Below, in pieces: positions 1 through 5,603 of a stretch of DNA of 7,490 bases. Position 1 is the first letter of the stretch. Each line of letters starts with the position of its first letter. The notes below the pieces were generated by a model. It saw nothing but the letters and a program-made list of their open reading frames with translations. It did not search any database and was not told the origin of the DNA. A program made the position numbers and the translations under genes. The DNA is taken from contig JAEWCM010000076.1 of the NCBI GenBank assembly GCA_023390635.1, forward strand, positions 1 through 7,490. The letters run 5' to 3'. The DNA comes from Bacillota bacterium. GTDB lineage: Bacteria > Bacillota > Desulfitobacteriia > Desulfitobacteriales > Desulfitobacteriaceae.

Positions 1-692
1 GGATTTTCTTAATCTTGGGCGGTTGTGCCAGCTCGAATCAGAGTTCAGGCAATGAACAGAAAAATACGGGAACGGATTTTAAAGCGGATTTACAAACCAC
101 GGAGAAATTTCTCGATAAAGCCCTGCCTGCCATGAAAGCGGGCTTAGAGAATTCGGAAGGTGTGACGAAGAACTCTGTTCTGAAAGTGGAAGGAGCTTCT
201 TTGATTAAAGATGGTAATGATTTTTGGCTTTGGTGTGGTGCTCGTTCAGTGGACTTAAATAATACGGGGGCAGCAGTGCTTCTGAGCTCTTCTGATGGTG
301 GAGAAACATGGAGCTTTAAAGGTCGTATGCTCAATTACCCCACGTCTCTGGAAACAAAGCTCCAACAAGCAGACGTTTTTGATTTGACCCGCTATCTGCA
401 GTCTTACACTCATCATGCTGATGAAAACGGAATTCAAATTGGTGAATTTACTTTAAGTGATGAGGAAAAACAGGCTTTAGTGGAAAAGGCAAAGACAGAA
501 ACCTGGGTTACTCAAGCCTCGGAAGTGGTGAAAAATAAGGGGGAGGAACTGGGATTCCCTCAAGGCACTGAGTTTGCAGCTCAATTAGACTATTTTGTAT
601 GTACGTATAAAGGCACCACATACTATCTTTTCCCAATAGCAGCATCTTCAGATACTGGAGCACCCTATTATGTAGCCCGGGTAACGAAGTAG
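1..692 (+). CDS. Lipoprotein of unknown function, 5' end outside the window
   Basis: The reading frame is already open at the left edge (bases 3-14 read I-F-L-I) and continues into L-G-G-C, a lipobox whose cysteine codon is at 24-26. The visible start is therefore the end of a type II (lipoprotein) signal peptide, and the true start codon lies upstream of the window; the TTG at 15 is part of the signal peptide, not a start. After the cysteine comes a polar Ser/Asn/Gln/Gly-rich linker, then a mature domain of about 200 residues. It holds one match to the Asp-box pattern SxDxGxTW (SSDGGETW, bases 288-311), usually seen in sialidase/BNR beta-propellers, but a single copy is not enough to call a propeller. 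The protein is expected to be anchored to the outer face of the membrane. I do not recognise the family. A strong terminator follows the stop at once, so this is the end of a transcript. Confidence 0.8.
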   Translation, partial: IFLILGGCASSNQSSGNEQKNTGTDFKADLQTTEKFLDKALPAMKAGLENSEGVTKNSVLKVEGASLIKDGNDFWLWCGARSVDLNNTGAAVLLSSSDGGETWSFKGRMLNYPTSLETKLQQADVFDLTRYLQSYTHHADENGIQIGEFTLSDEEKQALVEKAKTETWVTQASEVVKNKGEELGFPQGTEFAAQLDYFVCTYKGTTYYLFPIAASSDTGAPYYVARVTK

Positions 693-711
693 TACAATTT
701 TCATAATAAAT

Positions 712-756
712 AACCCAAAAACAACAGTTTTATAAATCAGCTGTTGTTTTTGGGTT
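712..756 (+). terminator. Rho-independent terminator after the lipoprotein gene
   Basis: A perfect 16-bp inverted repeat (arms 712-727 and 741-756, loop of 13 bases) lies 20 bases after the lipoprotein stop. The arms read AACCCAAAAACAACAG and its complement, so the 3' arm is itself U-rich and is followed by TTAT. The stem is long but has few G-C pairs. It should isolate the lipoprotein transcript from what follows. Confidence 0.8.
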
Positions 757-779
757 TTATTAAGGATGGAGAGGTATCA

Positions 780-836
780 ATGGATTTTAATATAGTAGCT
801 CTGAACTGGGATAATGAAAGGAGGACTGAGAAATAG
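780..836 (+). pseudogene. Probable 5' remnant of a SAM-dependent methyltransferase gene
   Basis: An 18-codon ORF starts with ATG behind a good ribosome binding site (GGAGAGG at about 769-775) and reads MDFNIVALNWDNERRTEK before a TAG. From memory, the pattern MxFxxxAxxWDxxxRRxxRA is the usual N-terminus of a group of class I methyltransferases in clostridia, where the next segment is A-K-x-I-A-D/E-E-I. Here translation stops where that segment should begin. The bases after it (837-950) show no continuation in any frame that I could find. The simplest reading is a truncated gene whose body was deleted. It could instead be a chance ORF or a genuine tiny peptide. The family assignment rests on 18 residues only. 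Confidence 0.4.
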
Positions 837-857
837 AACTGCGAATTAGATTAGTTG

Positions 858-873
858 TATATTTTAAAATATA
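858..873. repeat. Perfect 16-bp AT-only palindrome
   Basis: TATATTTTAAAATATA reads the same on both strands. It lies between the methyltransferase-like remnant and the small membrane protein gene. It could be a regulator site or an AT-rich promoter element, but AT-only palindromes arise easily by chance and no function can be assigned. Confidence 0.4.
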
Positions 874-950
874 TTGCCTAGACTAAGTCATGTTCCTAAA
901 TTTTCTTACTAAATACAAGTATATATTCGGACTGAAAGGGGTGAAGGGAC

Positions 951-1082
951 ATGACAGATGACGGCGTAAAAAATAATGTTGAGTTAGGAACGTGGGGCGC
1001 TTTTAGAGCAGGATGGTGGGTGCTGCATGTAGTGGGGATCCTCGTGATAGGTTATATCGGTTATTGGATTGGCAGGATGTGA
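951..1082 (+). CDS. Small single-pass membrane protein (43 aa), unknown function
   Basis: This 44-codon ORF starts with ATG preceded by AAGGGGTGAAGGG, a purine-rich ribosome binding site, and ends 19 bases before a clean hairpin terminator, which supports a real independently transcribed gene. The first 14 residues are polar and acidic (MTDDGVKNNVELGT). Next comes W-G-A-F-R-A-G-W-W-V-L-H (residues 15-26), then a hydrophobic, glycine- and aromatic-rich helix to residue 41, ending in G-R-M. The positive R19 before the helix and R42 after it leave the topology unclear. Paired tryptophans at the membrane interface and a histidine (H26) inside the likely membrane segment are notable. I do not recognise a named family. 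It lies in the otherwise empty stretch before yigZ. Confidence 0.65.
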   Translation: MTDDGVKNNVELGTWGAFRAGWWVLHVVGILVIGYIGYWIGRM

Positions 1083-1101
1083 GAAATATCGTGAGAAAGC
1101 T

Positions 1102-1135
1102 ATAAAAGCGTTAGCAATTTAACGCTTTTATTTTT
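1102..1135 (+). terminator. Rho-independent terminator after the 43-aa membrane protein
   Basis: A perfect 12-bp stem (ATAAAAGCGTTA at 1102-1113 paired with 1120-1131) with a 6-base loop (GCAATT) is followed by TTTT. It ends directly before the ATG at 1136. This argues that the ATG at 1136 is not the start of the next gene. Confidence 0.85.
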
Positions 1136-1150
1136 ATGTTTAGACCATTA

Positions 1151-1159
1151 TGGTATGAT
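1151..1159 (+). promoter_or_regulatory. Candidate extended -10 promoter for yigZ
   Basis: TGGTATGAT fits the extended -10 pattern TGnTATnAT with one mismatch to TATAAT. No good -35 is visible, since the terminator U-tract occupies that region, but extended -10 promoters can do without one. Transcription would begin near 1166, leaving a leader of about 33 bases before the GTG at 1199. This is inferred from sequence pattern only. Confidence 0.4.
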
Positions 1160-1198
1160 AAGAAAATAGAAAGCAAACCATATGGGCGGTGCAATAAA

Positions 1199-1819
1199 GT
1201 GCAAGGTTACAAAACAGTAGAAAAGATGAATGTCTGGGAACAAGTGATCGAGAAGTCCCGCTTTATCGGTGTGATTGTACCTGTTAATTCTACAGAAGAC
1301 GGAGAACAGGTGTTAAAAAATGTGCGCATGGATTATCCTAATGCTACGCATTACGTATATGCCTGGCGGATCCAAAATGGGAAGCTGGAAAAGAGCAGTG
1401 ATGACGGAGAACCGCAAGGAACAGGAGGAAAGCCCGTATTGGAGCTCCTTCAACATAAGGAGCTTTGGAATGTGATTTTGGTCGTGATCCGCTACTTTGG
1501 CGGAACTTTGTTAGGTACAGGCGGTTTGGTGAGAGCTTATGGAGGAACGGCGCGGCAATTAGTGGAGCAGACTGAGATTAAGGCACTCCATCCATTCATA
1601 AAGCTTGGAATTCGGCTTGATTATGGTATGTATGAAAAGGTCAGGTATCAATTAAAGCAAAAAAAATGGTCCATAGGTCAAGAAGAGTTTGGACAGGCCA
1701 TTGATCTGGAAACTTTTGTTCCTGAAGAGGAAAAGGGAGATTTTTACCAAGCATTGGATGAATGGACCGGAGGAAAAGCATTAATTCATTCCGAGCAGGT
1801 TGTATTAAGAGCATTTTAG
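1199..1819 (+). CDS. yigZ: YigZ/IMPACT family protein (UPF0029)
   Basis: This is a 206-residue protein of the IMPACT/YigZ family, related to eukaryotic IMPACT, a regulator of translation through GCN1/GCN2. The bacterial members are cytoplasmic and their exact role is unsettled. Conserved features: Y-K-T-V near the N-terminus (residues 4-7), EKSRFI (18-23), ATHYVYAWRI (49-58), DDGEPQGTGGKP (68-79), and IRYFGGTLLGTGGLVRAYGG (97-116), the family signature. A C-terminal ferredoxin-like DUF1949 domain fills about 135-206. I chose GTG at 1199 over the upstream ATG at 1136 for three reasons: the family usually starts just before YKTV, a GGGCGGTG ribosome binding site lies 7 bases upstream, and 1136 sits in the tail of the previous terminator, upstream of a likely promoter. 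The GTG start gives the usual family length. Its stop overlaps the stop of the convergent GGDEF gene by 4 bases. Confidence 0.92.
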   Translation: MQGYKTVEKMNVWEQVIEKSRFIGVIVPVNSTEDGEQVLKNVRMDYPNATHYVYAWRIQNGKLEKSSDDGEPQGTGGKPVLELLQHKELWNVILVVIRYFGGTLLGTGGLVRAYGGTARQLVEQTEIKALHPFIKLGIRLDYGMYEKVRYQLKQKKWSIGQEEFGQAIDLETFVPEEEKGDFYQALDEWTGGKALIHSEQVVLRAF

Positions 1820-2868
1820 TCTAATACAAATTGATTTCTCCCTTTGCTTTTAGCCTGATACAAGGCAGCATCTGCCCGCTGCAGCATCGTTTCAGGGGTC
1901 TCCCCCAGATGCCAGAGAGCCGCTCCGATGCTGACGGTGACATAAACATATTGATCGCTGCCATGATGATATAGTTTGGTATTTTCGGTGATTTTTCTCA
2001 CTTTTTCACTTACAAAGGCCAGCATTTTTTCCGTAGCCTGGGGAATAAGCAGGACAAACTCCTCTCCCCCGTAACGAGCTAAGATATCCTCCTCCCGGAG
2101 ATTTTTAACTAATTGGCGAACCACTTCTACCAATACTTTATCTCCGAACTGATGGCCGTAATTATCATTGAAGGATTTAAAGTAATCAATATCGATCATA
2201 AGAAGACCTAGGGGGTCATGCCTTTTTCCTCTCTGACACAGAAAAATTTCTTCCCGCAACCTGCGGGCAAAATAGCGGTGGTTATAGATCCCTGTCAAAC
2301 TGTCAGTAATGGATTCTTTTTCTACCAAGGCATAGAGCAAAGCATTTTCTAAAGCTGAGGAAGCCTGACCGGCAACGGTTTCTAAAAACTCTAATTGTTC
2401 TTTGCTAATTTCATTATGCCTAAGGGCGTGGATGTTAATGGCCCCAATTTTGCGCTGAGAATTTTGCAGTGGGAGGGAGCAAATCCAGTCCCAGTCTTGA
2501 TCACCAGGCAGAGGGTTGCGGTAGTAAGTCTGCCCTTCGTTTAATATTTTATGTAAGAAAGCGAAATCAAATCCAACGGGTAACTCGGGCTGAATGGTGC
2601 CTGAATCGAAAATACCAATGACAGTAAAAGAAGCACTACGTTCTTCATAGAGGCAAACACTGGCTTTGTCTATGGCAATGGAAGAGGCAATGGCACTGAT
2701 AATATTCTGGGCTATGGTGTGAATGTCTAAAGATGCATTTAGAGAACGGGCAATATCAAGAAGGACATGAGTATGTAAACGCATTTCGTCTAATTGTATC
2801 TCTAGATCTTTAATGCGCTGATTTAATGCCGCAATCATTGTGTCATCTTTTGAGATTAGCTGTGACAT
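1816..2868 (-). CDS. GAF-GGDEF diguanylate cyclase
   Basis: This 350-residue protein makes cyclic di-GMP from two GTP. A short coiled coil (about 11-32) leads into a GAF domain (about 35-180, ending in the helix FLETVAGQASSALENALL), then a GGDEF domain (about 185-350). The GGDEF domain starts with DSLTGIYNHRYF (189-200), and has the metal ligands MIDIDYFK (224-231) and an intact active site RYGGEEF (265-271). The inhibitory I-site RxxD (R258-E-E-D261) lies exactly five residues before GGEEF, so product inhibition is expected. No transmembrane segment is seen, so the protein is probably cytoplasmic and senses a small ligand or redox state through GAF. Start: a TTG fifteen bases further upstream is in frame, but the ATG at 2868 has GGGAGG (2876-2881) spaced 7 bases away, and the TTG would overlap that site. 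It is monocistronic as far as visible. Confidence 0.93.
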   Translation of the reverse strand: MSQLISKDDTMIAALNQRIKDLEIQLDEMRLHTHVLLDIARSLNASLDIHTIAQNIISAIASSIAIDKASVCLYEERSASFTVIGIFDSGTIQPELPVGFDFAFLHKILNEGQTYYRNPLPGDQDWDWICSLPLQNSQRKIGAINIHALRHNEISKEQLEFLETVAGQASSALENALLYALVEKESITDSLTGIYNHRYFARRLREEIFLCQRGKRHDPLGLLMIDIDYFKSFNDNYGHQFGDKVLVEVVRQLVKNLREEDILARYGGEEFVLLIPQATEKMLAFVSEKVRKITENTKLYHHGSDQYVYVTVSIGAALWHLGETPETMLQRADAALYQAKSKGRNQFVLD

Positions 2869-2875
2869 TTTCTTG

Positions 2876-2881
2876 CCTCCC
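2876..2881 (-). promoter_or_regulatory. Ribosome binding site deciding the GGDEF start
   Basis: On the minus strand this reads GGGAGG, seven bases before the ATG at 2868. It lies inside the longer in-frame ORF that would begin with TTG, so it supports the shorter protein. Confidence 0.75.
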
Positions 2882-2933
2882 AAGTAAAGGACCGTATCTT
2901 TATATATTTTACTCTAAGTAAGGATAGGTTTGA

Positions 2934-2951
2934 ATACCCTAAGGGTATAAT
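2934..2951 (+). promoter_or_regulatory. Candidate -10 box overlapped by an inverted repeat
   Basis: ATACCC-TAA-GGGTAT (2934-2948) is a perfect inverted repeat whose right arm runs into TATAAT (2946-2951), a consensus -10. No good -35 is seen 17 bases upstream. The overlap would suit an operator for the downstream degV gene. Both the promoter and the operator are inferred. Confidence 0.35.
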
Positions 2952-3174
2952 TTTTATGAGCTTTTAAGATGAATAGGGGAGAAATAATTGAATTAAGAAG
3001 GAGCGCTATAGGTAATAATAAAGTGTATGCAGGAAAAGAACGGTAATTTGTCGAATAAATAATGATCAGGTGCTGAAGAATGTTAGGGTTATTTTAATAT
3101 ATGTCTTCAGATTTAAATTTGAATCGGGAATTAAGGATTGAGCCTTTTTATTTTTGAGCTAAAGGAGTGGACAA

Positions 3175-4029
3175 ATGGAAAATACAACGAACAAGCCGGT
3201 TAGAATTGTTACCGTGAGTACTTCCGATATTCCGGAAGATTTGGCAAAGGCATATAATATTAAAATTATTCCGGAATATGTGCGCTTTGGTGAATCGTTA
3301 TACCGGGATCGGGTAGAAATGGGTGTCGATGCATTCCTTCAGGAAATTCAACATAATCCCAATTTCCCTAAAACCACTCCGCCTACGCCTTCCGACTATC
3401 AGGCGGTGTTTACCCGAATTCTAGATGAAGGATATGACGTATTATATATCGGATTAAGCGGGAAAATATCCAGCGGTTTAAAACTGGCTCAGATTGCCAG
3501 AACGAATTTATCGGAAGAACGAATTGGCTTGCTGGATAGTGCTTCTTTGAGCATGGGCTTGGGTCTCATTGTGCTTGAATTGGCCAAAAGAGCCCGCCAA
3601 GGAGATACTCTCTCTGAGTTGACAGAAAAAGGAGAAGCATTGAAAAAAGGACATCATGGACTTTTTATGGTGGCTAATCTGGATTTTCTGAAACGAGGGG
3701 GTCGCTTAAGTGGAACTCAGGCTTTTGTGGGAGGGTTGCTTCAGGTGAAACCTCTCTTACAAGTGGTCGGGGGTGAGATTAGCGTAAAAGAGAAAATCAG
3801 AGGGCAAAGAGAGAGAGCCATGCATCATATGACTGATCTTTTGCTGGAAGGGCGGCAAGAAAATTCCCTGTGGGCTGTAGTGCATATCGGTTGCAGCGAG
3901 GATGCAGAAAGTATTTCAAAGTGGGTTAACGAAGCAATAGGAGAAATGCCCATTCAAGCTCCTTGCGGAGTAGTGGTGGGAACCCACTGCGGGCCGGGAG
4001 GGTTGGGGATTTTTCGCCTGGATCTATGA
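3175..4029 (+). CDS. DegV family protein (FakB-type fatty-acid-binding protein)
   Basis: This 284-residue protein matches the full length of the DegV family. Members bind a fatty acid and, with the kinase FakA, present it for phosphorylation to acyl-phosphate. No fakA is visible here. Family landmarks: IVTVSTSDIP (11-20), KTTPPTPSDYQAVF (66-79), GLSGKISSG (93-101), LLDSASLSMGLG (119-130), LKRGGRLSGTQAFVGGLLQVKPLL (from 172, the most conserved block), KIRGQ (207-211), and HCGPGGLG (271-278). Threonine and serine (T67, S95) and H271 stand where the FakB carboxylate-binding residues are expected. The N-terminal motif is usually V-T-D-S-T; here aspartate is replaced by valine at residue 14. The ATG start has AAAGGAG at 3161-3167, 7 bases upstream. 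The gene appears monocistronic, with its own terminator. Confidence 0.92.
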   Translation: MENTTNKPVRIVTVSTSDIPEDLAKAYNIKIIPEYVRFGESLYRDRVEMGVDAFLQEIQHNPNFPKTTPPTPSDYQAVFTRILDEGYDVLYIGLSGKISSGLKLAQIARTNLSEERIGLLDSASLSMGLGLIVLELAKRARQGDTLSELTEKGEALKKGHHGLFMVANLDFLKRGGRLSGTQAFVGGLLQVKPLLQVVGGEISVKEKIRGQRERAMHHMTDLLLEGRQENSLWAVVHIGCSEDAESISKWVNEAIGEMPIQAPCGVVVGTHCGPGGLGIFRLDL

Positions 4030-4033
4030 AATT

Positions 4034-4067
4034 AAAAGTCCTGAGCCGAAAGGCCCAGGACTTTTTT
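4034..4067. terminator. GAAA-loop terminator shared by degV and the TSUP gene
   Basis: GTCCTG (4038-4043) pairs with CAGGAC (4056-4061), with one A/C mismatch, then GCC/GGC around a GAAA tetraloop (4048-4051). Six Ts follow on the plus strand (4062-4067). AAAA precedes the stem on the plus strand, so the reverse transcript also ends in a U-tract. The hairpin lies between two convergent genes and can serve both. Confidence 0.88.
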
Positions 4068-4093
4068 ACTAAATACAAGGAGCGAGGATTGTT

Positions 4094-4843
4094 TTAGAAT
4101 GATTGATAGATAAGTTTAACCGCGACTAAGAAGGACATGGTGATAAAAATCGGTTTTACCAGTTTGCTCCCTTTCTTAAGAGCCAGCTTGGTTCCGGCCT
4201 GAGAACCCAGGATCATGAAGAGGGCCATAGGAATGCCATACTGATAGAGAATATTCCCTGAGCAGGCAAACAAGACCAAAGAAACGATGTTGCTGATAAA
4301 GTTCAGTACTTTGGCATTGGCTGAAGCTACGATAAAGTCAAAGTGATAGACGGTAATAAAAAGGAAGATCAGAAAGGACCCGGTCCCCGGGCCGAAAAAA
4401 CCGTCGTAGAAGCCAAGCAAAAAGGCCATGAAGCAGCCGATCGTCACAGACTTGGATGTGAGCCCCTGAAAATGGTTCTCCAAGCCAAGATTTTTATTTT
4501 TAACTGTGTAAATACTCACAAAAAGTATGAGGATGAGAACGATCTTATTTAAGAAATCCGAATTAACCTGAAGGACGCACCAAACACCGAGGGCAGCGCC
4601 GGTTAAAGTGCACGGAATTTGGTACTTCAGTAAAGGCATATAAGTTTTTCCAGAACGGGCAAACATCAGAGAACTGTTTAAAGAGCCGGCCGTTGAGGCA
4701 AACTTATTTGTTCCTAAGGCAAGATGGGGAGGAATACCGGAGAGAAGCAAGGCAGGCAGACTGATTAAACCTCCCCCTCCGGCCATGGCATCGACGGCAG
4801 CAGCTAAAAATCCGAAAAAACAAAGGCTAAGTAGAGTCAGCAT
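4094..4843 (-). CDS. TSUP (TauE/SafE, YfcA-like) membrane permease
   Basis: This is a 249-residue integral membrane protein of the TSUP family (sulfite exporter TauE/SafE, former DUF81), whose members move small anions such as sulfite, sulfoacetate or other organic sulfur compounds. The two inverted halves are clear. The first carries DAMAGGGGLISLPALLLSGIP (from 18) and ALGTNKFASTAGS (42-54). The second carries GFYDGFFGPGTGSF (144-157) and ASANAKVLNFISNIVSL (173-189). The GFYDGFFGP block is typical of the YfcA branch, so the substrate cannot be inferred. About seven to eight hydrophobic helices are visible. Start: an in-frame TTG at 4876 would lengthen the protein, but GGAGGAG (4852-4858) lies 8 bases before the ATG at 4843, so the shorter start is chosen. 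The gene converges with degV and diverges from the DUF948-like operon. Confidence 0.9.
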   Translation of the reverse strand: MLTLLSLCFFGFLAAAVDAMAGGGGLISLPALLLSGIPPHLALGTNKFASTAGSLNSSLMFARSGKTYMPLLKYQIPCTLTGAALGVWCVLQVNSDFLNKIVLILILFVSIYTVKNKNLGLENHFQGLTSKSVTIGCFMAFLLGFYDGFFGPGTGSFLIFLFITVYHFDFIVASANAKVLNFISNIVSLVLFACSGNILYQYGIPMALFMILGSQAGTKLALKKGSKLVKPIFITMSFLVAVKLIYQSF

Positions 4844-4851
4844 AAACAATT

Positions 4852-4858
4852 CTCCTCC
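4852..4858 (-). promoter_or_regulatory. Ribosome binding site deciding the TSUP start
   Basis: Reads GGAGGAG on the minus strand, 8 bases before the ATG at 4843. It is an almost perfect Shine-Dalgarno sequence and lies inside the longer TTG-started frame, so it favours the shorter protein. Confidence 0.8.
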
Positions 4859-4889
4859 GAAATAATTATGTGCCAAGGCAATTTGTTTA

Positions 4890-4919
4890 AGTATAACCTA
4901 TACCAATGACAAGTGTCAT
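4890..4919 (-). promoter_or_regulatory. Candidate TSUP promoter overlaid by two inverted repeats
   Basis: On the minus strand, ATGACA (4914-4919) and TATACT (4890-4895) form a near-consensus -35/-10 pair with an 18-base spacer, 47 bases upstream of the permease start. The -10 lies in the inverted repeat GTATA-ACC-TATAC (4891-4903), and the -35 lies in a second one, ATGACA-AG-TGTCAT (4906-4919). Two palindromes exactly over the two promoter boxes suggest repressor control. The regulator is unknown. The downstream plus-strand operon may share the sites. Confidence 0.5.
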
Positions 4920-4946
4920 CAAGTAGGTGGGGAAAGGGATGGTTTA

Positions 4947-5162
4947 ATGACTTTTCAGATTTGTACGCTGATTCTGACCTTTATGCTGGGAACGTTGGGG
5001 GTCTATTCTCTCATCATTCTCCGTTCCGTCCGGAAACTGACTGAAGAAACCAGACAAAGTTTGATAATTTTGAATCAAGATTTGCCGGAAATTCTGTTCT
5101 ACATAAAAGAAGGAGCTCAGAAGGCAGAGCAAGTAAAAGAGCAAGGACTGTCCAAAGCGTAG
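4947..5162 (+). CDS. DUF948-like membrane coiled-coil protein, short paralogue (71 aa)
   Basis: Residues 3-25 form one hydrophobic helix, followed by a polar, heptad-like region (ILRSVRKLTEETRQSLIILNQDLPEIL). This is the layout of DUF948 (YtxG-like) proteins, which sit in the membrane with a cytoplasmic coiled coil. It aligns without gaps to the first 56 residues of the next gene's product, with about 31 identities by eye, so the two arose by tandem duplication. It then diverges and stops at residue 71, while the neighbour has 110. It lacks the neighbour's second half and its basic tail. AAAGGG (4933-4938) precedes the ATG by 8 bases. It is either a specialised short form or a truncated duplicate. 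The family call is inferred from layout, since DUF948 is weakly conserved. Confidence 0.7.
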   Translation: MTFQICTLILTFMLGTLGVYSLIILRSVRKLTEETRQSLIILNQDLPEILFYIKEGAQKAEQVKEQGLSKA

Positions 5163-5230
5163 AAAATAGTGTAGGATAAAAACAGCAATGCTTCCTTCCA
5201 GAGCTGTAATTCGGAGAAAGGAATGATTCA

Positions 5231-5563
5231 ATGATCTTTGAAGTGTGTGCCATCGTTTTAACGATTGTATTTGGAATGCTGGGCATCTATTTATTGGTTG
5301 TGCTGCGTTCAGTTCAGAAGTTGACCGAAGAAGCAAGGATATCTGTTACTACTCTGAATCAGGATCTGCCTCAAATCCTGGCAGATGTAAAAGAATCGGT
5401 CAATGGGCTGAAAGTAACAACAGAAGCAGTGCAAGACAAGGTGGAGCATGTAACGCTCAGCGTCAATCGCATTACTTCATCGCCTGTTGTTGCAGCTGCA
5501 AAGATTGTAGGCTCGTTGAGCAAAGGTATAAAGCGCCGCCGTATGAGACAAAAGAGGGTTTAG
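5231..5563 (+). CDS. DUF948-like membrane coiled-coil protein (110 aa)
   Basis: One N-terminal membrane helix (about 2-25) is followed by LRSVQKLTEEARISVTTLNQ, then a long amphipathic coiled coil (about 28-80: DVKESVNGLKVTTEAVQDKVEHVTLSVNRI, in pieces). A short SSPVVAAAKIVGSLSKG segment and a strongly basic end, KRRRMRQKRV, follow. Membrane helix, repeated V/L-heptads, a conserved SPVV-like turn and a basic tail are what is seen in DUF948 proteins of Firmicutes; their function is not established. The tail should lie in the cytoplasm by the positive-inside rule. AGAAAGGA (5215-5222) precedes the ATG by 8 bases. It lies 68 bases after its paralogue and 40 bases before the HD-GYP gene, which suggests one operon. 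Confidence 0.82.
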   Translation: MIFEVCAIVLTIVFGMLGIYLLVVLRSVQKLTEEARISVTTLNQDLPQILADVKESVNGLKVTTEAVQDKVEHVTLSVNRITSSPVVAAAKIVGSLSKGIKRRRMRQKRV

Positions 5564-5603
5564 CTGCCGGTAAACCAGTGGCAGAGGGAAAGGAAGCGAT
5601 TGG

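Larger units (their letters stand above)
2869..3174. other. Gene-free divergent region between the GGDEF and degV genes
   Basis: These 306 bases are AT-rich and contain no convincing gene. The longest plus-strand ORF with an ATG (2969-3046, 25 codons) lacks a ribosome binding site. The region should hold divergent promoters for the GGDEF gene and the DegV gene. It shows a short inverted repeat TTACT-CTA-AGTAA (2909-2921), an inverted repeat with a -10-like TATAAT (2934-2951, listed separately), and an AT-rich near-palindrome just upstream of degV (3106-3123). If the TATAAT is used, the degV transcript would carry a leader of about 215 bases. I see no recognised riboswitch. Confidence 0.5.

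Noticed and set aside
38..334. 98-codon minus-strand ORF inside the lipoprotein gene
   Set aside because: It is fully antisense to a frame with a clear lipobox and ordinary codon usage. It shows no signal of its own.
1136..1198. N-terminal extension of YigZ from the ATG at 1136
   Set aside because: The ATG directly abuts the terminator U-tract, has no ribosome binding site, and lies upstream of the likely promoter. The extra 21 residues do not resemble the family.
2969..3046. 25-codon ATG ORF upstream of degV
   Set aside because: It has no ribosome binding site, no hydrophobic or family-like pattern, and sits in an AT-rich leader region. It is more likely a chance ORF.
3106..3123. AT-rich near-palindrome TTCAGATTTAAATTTGAA upstream of degV
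   Set aside because: It has one imperfect pair and very low G-C content. Such sequences are common by chance in AT-rich leaders, and no family of operators is recognised.
4343..4552. 69-codon plus-strand ORF inside the TSUP gene
   Set aside because: It is the reverse complement of conserved TSUP motifs such as GFYDGFFGP, so it is a shadow frame.
4944..5336. 130-codon minus-strand ORF across the two DUF948-like genes
   Set aside because: It is antisense to two clearly related coding sequences whose frame is supported by protein-level similarity. It shows no family features.
5564..5584. Hairpin CTGCC...GGCAG just before the HD-GYP ribosome binding site
   Set aside because: The stem is only five pairs with an 11-base interior and no U-tract. 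It is too weak to call a terminator or a regulatory structure.
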